A stretch of DNA of 22,217 bases, from assembly GCA_900552455.1 (NCBI GenBank), contig URZX01000036.1:1-22217 (forward strand), in the 5' to 3' direction. Source of the stretch: an uncultured Peptococcaceae bacterium (GTDB lineage Bacteria; Bacillota; Peptococcia; Peptococcales; Peptococcaceae). The notes under the pieces are model-generated. The model saw only the letters and a program-made list of their open reading frames with translations. It did no database searches and was not told the origin of the DNA. Below, piece after piece: positions 1 to 6,412 of the stretch. The stretch's first letter is position 1, and each line of letters opens with the position of its first letter. A program made the position numbers and the translations under genes.

Positions 1-61
1 GAAGAGAAGAGCGCGTAGTCCGCGCTGATCTTTGCGCGCAAAATTTCAGAGAACCCATTTC

Positions 62-108
62 ACAGACGCATCCCGTGCGTGGCATCTCCGCGCCCGCCGT
101 GCGTCTGT
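62..108 (+). terminator. Possible terminator of an upstream unit
   Basis: The arms ACAGACGCA (62-70) and TGCGTCTGT (100-108) are perfectly complementary, and the second runs into a short T run (106-112). The loop is long (29 nt) and GC-rich, so this is a moderate candidate. The first bases of the window read in frame 1 as E-E-K-S-A followed by TAG at 16-18, which could be the end of an upstream gene, but six codons cannot establish that. Nothing else is visible in 1-147 apart from the ribosome binding site of the next gene. Confidence 0.4.
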
Positions 109-147
109 TTTTCGTGTCTCCGCGCAGCGCGAAAGGGGGCGGCGTCC

Positions 148-3100
148 ATGTGTAAGCTTGGCAGAAAACCCCTCGCAGCATTGCTCACGCTGGCGCTTCT
201 CGTCAGCCTCCTGCCGCTCGGCGCAGCGCCAGCACAGGCAGCAGACACCGCTGGAGCGTTTGAAGTGACCGGCGGCACATTGGGGTCGGATTACTCCTAC
301 TCCAACGGCGTCCTTACCGTGAACGACGGCGCAAACATCACTATCTCCATGGCCAGCGGGGCAACGACTCCGACTTCTGACCGGATTGTAGTTGCAGAAA
401 ACGCCACCGCCACCATCACCTTAAATGACGTGAACATCAAAGGTTCTGCCAATAATGGAAACGTCCCAAGCGCCATTGATTTGTCACCAAATGCGACGCT
501 GATGTTAGTTTTAAGTGAGAATAGCACTAACACCCTCGCAGGTGCGGATGGCGGGGGTTATGACGACGCTCCCGGAATTCATGTGCCGGATAGTGCCGCC
601 CTTATCATTCAAGGCGGCGGTTCCCTGACTGTAACTGGAGGATCATCAACGACCAATTTCGGTGGCACGGGGATAGGAGGAGTGATTGACGACACTGAAG
701 CGGGTAGTGGTGTTTACAGAGGTGAAGATTGTGGTACTGTCATCATTCTGTCAAGTGGCACTGTAAACATTGTTGGTGGCAGTTCTTTAATGTCAGGCTC
801 CGGTGGAGCAGATATTGGCGGCGGCCAAGGCGCTGGTGTGGGTGGCGAAGATGGTTCGAACGGCCAGGGCATCCGCCCCGTGTCCGGCCAAGAGAATACC
901 TATACGGTTTGGGGCAACCTCACCTTGCCCTGCGACATCACCATCCCGCAGGGCGCCACGGTGACCATTCCCAATGGCGCCAGCCTGACCGTGCCGGAGG
1001 GCACCAAACTCATCAACAACGGCACGATCGTGAAACAGCAGGGCGGCACGTTTACGAACAACGGAACGCTCGACGGTAAGCCGCTGGGCTATCCAAGCAC
1101 GGTGACTGTCGCTATTTCTGGTAATGGCGTAACGACGGAAAATATGGTGGCTTATGGCACGACGGAGACAGTGACAGCGACTGTCACTGGTAATAATCAG
1201 CCAGCCAGCGATGGCACAGTGACATTTTATCGCGGCGAGGCGAGCGATGAGAATAAAATCAATGAAACGCCTGCAAAAGTTTCTAACGGCAAAGCGACCA
1301 CGACCGTTTCTCTCAGCGGCGAAAACTGGACGCCGAGCGAGACCTCGCAAACCATCACCGCTGTGTACACACCGGGCGAGAGCAACCAGCTGCGGCCGGG
1401 AAATGGCAAAAGTTCGCTGACGATCCAGCCAAAAACGCTGACCGCTTCTCTTGGCGGAACGCTCACAAAAACGTATGACGGAAACACGGATGCGCCGGAA
1501 GGGATCAAGATCGAGCTCGAAGGCGTGGTTTCCGGGGAAAACGTGAGCGCAAGCAGCGAATCGATCAGCTATGACGATGCGAACGTTGGGACAGGAAAAA
1601 CGATTACTGCGTCAGATGTCGAATTGAGCGGCGAGAACGCTAGAAATTATACGCTGGGATCGAAAACGACGATTACCACCGATGCTGGTGTTATTATTGC
1701 GGCGGAAATTACAGGATCGGTAACCATCAGTGGCACACCGACGGTTGGCGAAACGTTGAAAGCAACCTATTCTGGCGGCAATGCGACAGAGATTTCTTAT
1801 CAGTGGTATCGTGGAAATGATGCGATCAGCGGTGCAACAGCACAAACCTACACCTTAACAGCAGCTGACGCTGGAAAGTCTCTCTCTGTGCGCGTCACCG
1901 CCAGTGAAAATTATTCCGGCAGCGTGGAAAGCACGCCGGTGACTGTTAATAAAACCGAGCAATCTGCGCCAGAGACAGGCGCAGGCTACAAGATTGATTA
2001 TGTCGCGGAGACCATCAGCGCAGAAAACGGCTACGAACTGGCAGCGACCAAAGACGCAAACGACGGCTCAGCAGCACTGACTGTCACGCCAGGCACAGAT
2101 GTGTACATTCGCCTTGCAGAGACAGCGACCGCCTATGCTTCTGACTGGACCCTCGTGGATGTTCCAGCGCGCCCAGCTGCGCCAGCGAACGTTTCCGGCG
2201 GCACCGAGCAGATCAGCGGCGTTGACAGCAGCATGGAATACCGCGCCGTCGGCAGCACAGGCTGGACACGCTGCTCCGGAACCAGCATTTCAAATCTCAG
2301 CGATGGTGACTACGAAGTGCGCATCGCAGCGACCAACAACAGCTTCGCCAGCGAAGCCGTGCAGGTGCATGTGTCGCCATACACCAGACGCTTTAGCTAC
2401 GAGATCTCGACGAGCGTTGGTGACAATGGTACGATTTCCGTCGACCGCTACGCCACCGAAGGCGAGCGCGTGACCATCACCGTTTCGCCAGACGAAGCCT
2501 ACAAGCTCGATGACCTCAGCGTCACTGCGCATGGCAAAGAAGTCGCGCTCACCGCGGGTGGCGACGGGACATTCTCCTTCACCATGCCAAGCGCCGACGT
2601 GAAGATCTCTGCGACCTTCGCAGAAGATCCTGACTGGACGCCAGACGAACCAGAAGAACCAGCCACCGATGTCAGTGAGATCTTCCTTGACGTCGCGCCA
2701 AATGCGTGGTATAAGGACGCTGTGCAATACGCCTACGACCATGGTTTGATGACCGGCGTTTCTGCGTATGAGTTCGCGCCAGAACAAACGACGACGCGTG
2801 CGATGATCGTCAGCATCCTCGCGCGACTGGAAAATGTCACCAGCGCTGAAGACGCAGGCTTCGCCGACGTGAGCGCGGACGACTGGTACGCCACCGCCGT
2901 CAACTGGGCAGCCAGCGCAGGCGTCGTCAGCGGCACGGGGAACGGGAATTTCTCGCCAAACGCTGCCATCACCCGCGAGCAGCTGGCAGCGATGCTCATG
3001 AACTACAGCGCGTGGAAAGGCGAGGATGTGTCAGCCCGCGCCGATCTCTCAGGCTACAGCGACCAGCCAAGCATCTGGGCAGAAGAAACCATGGCCTGGG

Positions 3101-3213
3101 CCGTCGCCGAGGGATTGATCAGCGGCGTCACCGCAGACCAGCTTCAGCCACAGGGGAACGCAACAAGAGCGCAGGTTGCAGCGATTTTGCAGCGGTTTCT
3201 GAAAAATGCGTGA
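148..3213 (+). CDS. Secreted SLH-domain cell-surface protein with Ig-like and YDG-type modules
   Basis: A 1021-aa exported protein, probably anchored non-covalently to the cell wall by three C-terminal SLH domains (about residues 845-895, 903-955 and 967-1018). Each SLH domain shows the F-x-D-V / W-Y or W-A / A-V-x-W-A pattern and the TRA/TRE-Q-x-A-A-I/M motif. I chose the ATG at 148 because GAAAGGGGG (131-139) precedes it and the protein then opens with a textbook signal peptide: CKLGRK, a Leu/Ala core, and AQA at residues 29-31. An upstream in-frame ATG at 79 would bury that signal. Domain order after the signal is a Gly/Asn/Thr-rich beta-helix-like region (about 35-315), an Ig-like segment (317-428), a YDG-type repeat containing TKTYDGNTD (431-515), an Ig-like segment with SYQWYRG (520-600), a variable linker, and a bacterial repeat with GDNGTISV and FTMPSADVKI (751-825). 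The ligand is unknown. Bases 420-800 look less GC-rich than the rest, consistent with modular exchange. Confidence 0.9.
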   Translation: MCKLGRKPLAALLTLALLVSLLPLGAAPAQAADTAGAFEVTGGTLGSDYSYSNGVLTVNDGANITISMASGATTPTSDRIVVAENATATITLNDVNIKGSANNGNVPSAIDLSPNATLMLVLSENSTNTLAGADGGGYDDAPGIHVPDSAALIIQGGGSLTVTGGSSTTNFGGTGIGGVIDDTEAGSGVYRGEDCGTVIILSSGTVNIVGGSSLMSGSGGADIGGGQGAGVGGEDGSNGQGIRPVSGQENTYTVWGNLTLPCDITIPQGATVTIPNGASLTVPEGTKLINNGTIVKQQGGTFTNNGTLDGKPLGYPSTVTVAISGNGVTTENMVAYGTTETVTATVTGNNQPASDGTVTFYRGEASDENKINETPAKVSNGKATTTVSLSGENWTPSETSQTITAVYTPGESNQLRPGNGKSSLTIQPKTLTASLGGTLTKTYDGNTDAPEGIKIELEGVVSGENVSASSESISYDDANVGTGKTITASDVELSGENARNYTLGSKTTITTDAGVIIAAEITGSVTISGTPTVGETLKATYSGGNATEISYQWYRGNDAISGATAQTYTLTAADAGKSLSVRVTASENYSGSVESTPVTVNKTEQSAPETGAGYKIDYVAETISAENGYELAATKDANDGSAALTVTPGTDVYIRLAETATAYASDWTLVDVPARPAAPANVSGGTEQISGVDSSMEYRAVGSTGWTRCSGTSISNLSDGDYEVRIAATNNSFASEAVQVHVSPYTRRFSYEISTSVGDNGTISVDRYATEGERVTITVSPDEAYKLDDLSVTAHGKEVALTAGGDGTFSFTMPSADVKISATFAEDPDWTPDEPEEPATDVSEIFLDVAPNAWYKDAVQYAYDHGLMTGVSAYEFAPEQTTTRAMIVSILARLENVTSAEDAGFADVSADDWYATAVNWAASAGVVSGTGNGNFSPNAAITREQLAAMLMNYSAWKGEDVSARADLSGYSDQPSIWAEETMAWAVAEGLISGVTADQLQPQGNATRAQVAAILQRFLKNA

Positions 3214-3228
3214 TGAGCAAATTGCATA

Positions 3229-3257
3229 TTGACGATCCTCAGCGATTTTGCTATGCT
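3229..3257 (+). promoter_or_regulatory. Sigma-70-type promoter for the Abi-associated RNA
   Basis: TTGACG (3229-3234), a 17-nt spacer and TATGCT (3252-3257) form a near-consensus promoter just downstream of the SLH gene stop. Transcription would begin near 3262-3265, at the first base of a hairpin, and proceed into the structured RNA and the truncated Abi gene. No terminator is visible between the SLH gene and this promoter. Confidence 0.65.
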
Positions 3258-3261
3258 TAAT

Positions 3262-3325
3262 GTAGTGATCGTACTACGGAAACTTGAGAAGCCCGTGGTC
3301 CAAAAGGCTCCTGCGGGGGCCTTTT
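3262..3325 (+). ncRNA. Candidate abiF-type structured RNA upstream of an Abi_2 gene fragment
   Basis: A short RNA can be drawn from a strong promoter to a terminator-like hairpin. GTAGT (3262-3266) pairs with ACTAC (3273-3277). After about 24 nt of linker, AAAAGGCTCC (3302-3311) pairs with GGGGCCTTTT (3316-3325) around a TGCG tetraloop, with one G-U pair. Known: Abi_2 (AbiD/AbiF) genes are often preceded by a conserved small RNA, the abiF motif, reported to act with the protein as a toxin-antitoxin unit. The architecture (promoter, RNA, hairpin, ribosome binding site, Abi_2 start) fits. I cannot confirm a match to the covariance model, and the hairpin alone could simply be a leader terminator. 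Confidence 0.5.
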
Positions 3326-3345
3326 GCTATTTAGGGGGAGACAAC

Positions 3346-3483
3346 GTGGCGAAAAAAGAGTTTTTGACTGTTGAGCAGCAGATGGATTTTCTTGAAAAAG
3401 AGAAGGATCTCATTATCACAGACAGGGATTTTGCCCAGGAGAGACTGCGCAGGGTCGGCTACTTTTCCTCGCTTAATGATTGA
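3346..3483 (+). pseudogene. AbiF/AbiD-family (Abi_2) gene remnant, N-terminal 45 codons only
   Basis: GTG at 3346 follows TTAGGGGGAG (3331-3340) at good spacing and opens a 45-aa frame ending at TGA 3481-3483. The peptide shows the N-terminal signature of Abi_2 proteins: a Lys-rich start, then FLTVEQQMDFLEKEKDLII, then DRDFAQERLRRVGYFS. In intact members this continues from a phrase like GYFSLINGY into about 250 more residues carrying HEPN catalytic motifs. Here it stops at YFSSLND, exactly where AT-rich inverted-repeat sequence begins. No further Abi-like sequence is visible before the next gene at 3755. Intact relatives act as phage-abortive RNases; this fragment lacks the catalytic part and should be inactive. 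An upstream ATG at 3229 in the same frame lies in the promoter and has no ribosome binding site. Confidence 0.65.
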
Positions 3484-3495
3484 TGTTTAATTTTT

Positions 3496-3659
3496 AATTA
3501 GTAATTGATGTTGGCTAGAGATTGATACGCCGCCTGCGCGTCGCATCAATCTCTAGCCATTTAATTTTTTTCTCGTAGTTTTGCGCAAGGCTGGAATTTA
3601 TTTGTTTTGGAGCGTGAGCGACAAAACGTTCCTGAATTACACATTAATCATTACTAATT
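3496..3659. repeat. MITE-like AT-ended element at the Abi break point
   Basis: AATTAGTAAT (3496-3505) is repeated in inverted orientation as ATTACTAATT (3650-3659), each in a run of TTAAT/ATTAA sequence. Between them lies a strong hairpin (3512-3559) and a non-coding stretch (3560-3640) containing TTTTGCGC and GAGCGTGAGCGAC. The segment has no open frame of note, contrasts in base composition with its GC-rich neighbours, and begins where the Abi gene ends. This is the profile of a small non-autonomous element, but I see no clear target-site duplication, so the boundaries are approximate. Confidence 0.4.
3512..3559. repeat. Perfect 15-bp inverted repeat with GC-rich loop
   Basis: TGGCTAGAGATTGAT (3512-3526) and ATCAATCTCTAGCCA (3545-3559) are exact reverse complements around an 18-nt loop rich in CG steps. 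The right arm is followed by TTTAATTTTTTTC, so the hairpin could terminate transcription rightward. It could equally be the core of the surrounding MITE-like element. Confidence 0.85.
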
Positions 3660-3668
3660 TATCATTTG

Positions 3669-3722
3669 CAGATCATTTTCAGATCATTCTCATTTACCAC
3701 GCGTCATCGGATATCGTATAAT
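3669..3722 (+). promoter_or_regulatory. Promoter of the WYL gene with tandem CAGATCATT repeats
   Basis: A consensus -10 TATAAT lies at 3717-3722, with TTTACC (3693-3698) as a weak -35 at 18 nt. Immediately upstream, CAGATCATT occurs twice at 3669-3677 and 3680-3688, 11 bp apart (one helical turn). That is a plausible activator or repressor site, perhaps for the WYL protein itself. The operator role is inference. Confidence 0.5.
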
Positions 3723-3754
3723 AATAACAACGACGACAACGGAGGTGGTGCACG

Positions 3755-6295
3755 ATGGCTGTGCATCGGGAGCTTGTCAGCGCTGGGAAGTTTGACGAAA
3801 AGTTTCGGCGGGCGCTGCTGGATTATTATGGCTATGGCTACAAGCCGCTGGCTTCTTACGACAACTGGCGGCGGCTGAACGGGATCCTGGCGGATTATCT
3901 GGACTGGGCGGAGGAGCCGGGCGCGGTGCGGTTTGCGAGCGCGGATTCGGAGCAGATGGAGGAAAATCCCTTCCACCGCGTTTATCGCTTCTGCAAGTAC
4001 AAGCCGGTGGCCTATCCGGCGACGTTTCTGCACACGCTGGCGCTGCTCAGCGGGGAATTTTCCCTGCGCGCGCTGCCAGCGGCGGTGCAAGAGAACGAGG
4101 AGCGGCAGATGCATCTGGAGGATGTGCTGGCGGCGGGCGGTCCTTTCAAAACGGCGGACCTGCTGGCGCTGATCGGCGCTGGCGAGGCGCGCACGCTGAA
4201 CAATCGCCTTGACGATCTGGCGGCGCTGGGGATCCTTGTCTGCGAGCAGCAGAGCGGCAGCCGCGGCGGCGCGGGCAATCGCTACTGGCGGCGTGGGCAG
4301 CTGACGCTGGCGGAGCTTGTGCGCTGCGGCGAGGCGGTGGATGAGGAGTTTACGCAGCATTTGCAGACGTTTCTTCAATTCTATGGGGAGACGCTGCCTT
4401 GCGGGGTGCTGGGCACGTTTCTGCTGGATCGGCTGGGCGAGACGGGCGCGCGTCCGTTCCGCTTCAAGCATGCATATTTTATGCAGGCGCTGCACGATTT
4501 CACGGCGGTGGATCTCTTGGCGGCGATGGAGCAGGGGCTGTGGTGCCGCGTGGTCTATCGCCACGGCACGTCGAATCTGGAGACGGAGCTGCTCTGCTGG
4601 CCGCTGGAGCTGCGTCGGAGCACGATGCAGGGCCGCAGCCATCTGCTTTTCTACGAGCCGGAGCATCGCAGTCTGGCGAGTCTGCGGCTGGAATTTATCG
4701 ATGCGGTCTATCTTTACAAGGACGCGGCGGTGCGCGATTGTCTCGGGCGCGAGGCGGCGGAGCTGGATGCGGACATTGCGCGGGCGCAGGCGATGCTGCC
4801 GTATGTCTGGGGCAGCTCGACGGGGCGCACGCAGGCGCACAACGCTGCCGCTCCGCCAGCGCTGCAGGAGGTGGCGCTCTGCATCCGCTGCGATGCGAAA
4901 GAAGAGCCTTACATTGCGCGGCGGCTGTTGCGGGAATGTCGCGGCGGCAGGGTGACGTTCGATGAGCGCGCTGGCACGGCGACGCTGCGCGTGACGGTTT
5001 GCGACGCGAAGGAGATGCGGCCCTGGCTGCGCAGCTTTTACGGGCGCATTCTTTCCTGTGAGGGGCTGGAGGATGCGCTGGCGGAGGATGTCGCTGCGAT
5101 GGCGGCGGGGCATCCGCAGCAGGAGCGCGGGTCCGGCGGGGAGCGCTGGCAGCTTTCGCCAGCGCTGCGCGAGCGTCTCGGCGCGGGCACGCAGGCGCGC
5201 ACGCATGAGCAGCTTTTTAACGAGGTGTTCAGCGTGTATTACCAGATCATGGCGGAGGTGTTTTGCGGCCTCAGCGCCGAGGAGGACGCGGCATTTTGCA
5301 CCGAGGCAGAGCTCGACGCGCGCATTCGTGCGGCGCTGGGCGCACATTATCTGAAGCTCGGCAGCGAGACGGAGCACACGCTGCCGCAGGAGCTGGTGCA
5401 GACACTTCTCGGCGGCGATCTTGTGGAGCGCGGCAGCGTCACGCGGCGGGCGGCGCAGCGCTGTGTCTTCAAGGGCGAGGCGAAGACGGTTGCGGCGCTG
5501 CGTTCGCGCTACCAGTGTGCGCCGGGGCTGCGTTTTTATCGCGATGTGGTGCCACTGTCGGTGCTGGAGCTGCGCTGGCTCGCGGCGGCGCTGGCTGACA
5601 AACGCCGCGGTTGCTTCCTTTCGGATGCGGAAACGCGCGCGCTGCAGGCGCTCTTGGCAGAAAAATGTCCGCAGCTTGTGCCGCTGGCGCTGGAAAAGAT
5701 CGTGCAGATTGACCGCTTTCATTTTCCCGCTGAAGCGCTGGCGCGGGAGCAGCAGGTGCTGCCGCAGATCCTTGCGGCGCTGGCGCAGGGGCGCGATCTT
5801 GCGCTCTGCTACCGCACGCGCTTTGCTGGTCGCCGCTGCGGACGCTACACGCCGCTGGTGCTCGTCTATTCGCTGCGCGACGACCGTTTTCAGGGACGTT
5901 TCTGCGCCGACAATGGCGAGATCGTGACGCTCAATCTCGCGCGCATCGAGAGCGTGCAGCTGGATGCGCCGAGCGTTGGCCGCGCGCAGGCAGCGGAGCA
6001 GCTGACGGCGCTGCGCCAGGCAGAATGGCAGGAGGTGTGTGTGCAGTTTGCAGACGTGCGCAATCTTGCTGATCGCATTCTCACTGAGTTTTCGCCGTGG
6101 CAGAAGCGCTGCAGCTTTGACGCGGAAGCAGGGCGCTACACGCTGACCCTCGCTTATCAGCAGCGGGATGTGTGGGACATCACGGTGCGCCTGATGGGCT
6201 ACGGCGCTGGGATCCGCTTTGCAGATCCGGAACATGAGATCGCCCGCGAGGTGGCGCGGCGTGTGCGCGAGCAGGCGAGATTGTTTGGCGAGTGA
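3755..6295 (+). CDS. Double WYL-WCX domain regulator-like protein
   Basis: An 846-aa protein starting at ATG 3755 behind GGAGGT (3741-3746). A helical N-terminal part (to about 110) leads to a winged-helix-like segment (about 110-170, with FKTADLLALIG and LNNRLDDLAALGILV). Two WYL-WCX units follow. The first WYL (about 252-325) contains GLWCRVVYRHG and CWPLELRR, with its WCX-like tail at about 370-450. The second WYL (about 669-740) contains RDLALCYRTRFAG and YTPLVLVYS, and its WCX (about 750-835) contains VWDITVRLMGYGAGIRF. WYL domains bind ligands, often nucleotides or DNA ends, and many WYL proteins control phage-defence genes. A tandem duplication of the whole WYL-WCX unit is unusual. The protein probably regulates, or works with, the Sel1 gene 109 nt downstream. 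Specific ligand and targets are unknown. Confidence 0.75.
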   Translation: MAVHRELVSAGKFDEKFRRALLDYYGYGYKPLASYDNWRRLNGILADYLDWAEEPGAVRFASADSEQMEENPFHRVYRFCKYKPVAYPATFLHTLALLSGEFSLRALPAAVQENEERQMHLEDVLAAGGPFKTADLLALIGAGEARTLNNRLDDLAALGILVCEQQSGSRGGAGNRYWRRGQLTLAELVRCGEAVDEEFTQHLQTFLQFYGETLPCGVLGTFLLDRLGETGARPFRFKHAYFMQALHDFTAVDLLAAMEQGLWCRVVYRHGTSNLETELLCWPLELRRSTMQGRSHLLFYEPEHRSLASLRLEFIDAVYLYKDAAVRDCLGREAAELDADIARAQAMLPYVWGSSTGRTQAHNAAAPPALQEVALCIRCDAKEEPYIARRLLRECRGGRVTFDERAGTATLRVTVCDAKEMRPWLRSFYGRILSCEGLEDALAEDVAAMAAGHPQQERGSGGERWQLSPALRERLGAGTQARTHEQLFNEVFSVYYQIMAEVFCGLSAEEDAAFCTEAELDARIRAALGAHYLKLGSETEHTLPQELVQTLLGGDLVERGSVTRRAAQRCVFKGEAKTVAALRSRYQCAPGLRFYRDVVPLSVLELRWLAAALADKRRGCFLSDAETRALQALLAEKCPQLVPLALEKIVQIDRFHFPAEALAREQQVLPQILAALAQGRDLALCYRTRFAGRRCGRYTPLVLVYSLRDDRFQGRFCADNGEIVTLNLARIESVQLDAPSVGRAQAAEQLTALRQAEWQEVCVQFADVRNLADRILTEFSPWQKRCSFDAEAGRYTLTLAYQQRDVWDITVRLMGYGAGIRFADPEHEIAREVARRVREQARLFGE

Positions 6296-6367
6296 GGATT
6301 TTTCACCAAATTTTCCGATCGCCGATTGCCAGCGACGCGAAGAGGCGCTACGATGAGAGTATAAAAG

Positions 6368-6412
6368 ATGAAGGGAGGGACGGCTGCTGCCTGCGGGCGG
6401 CGCCGTGCATGA
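6368..6412 (+). promoter_or_regulatory. Leader of the Sel1 gene: hairpin or tiny uORF between SD and start
   Basis: The only strong SD-like sequence, GGGAGGG (6373-6379), lies 25 nt before the GTG start at 6405. The bases in between (6382-6404) fold into a compact GC hairpin with a TGCG loop that would bring the SD close to the GTG. Alternatively, an ATG at 6368 opens a 14-codon frame whose TGA (6410-6412) ends one base before an in-frame ATG at 6414, which would allow re-initiation. That uORF has no ribosome binding site of its own. Both readings are inference. Confidence 0.35.

Noticed and set aside
79..147. Upstream ATG at 79 as start of the SLH protein.
   Set aside because: It would add 23 residues before a clean signal peptide, has no ribosome binding site and overlaps a terminator-like hairpin.
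3496..3659. CRISPR array or leader.
   Set aside because: The repeats are inverted, occur once each and have no regular spacers.
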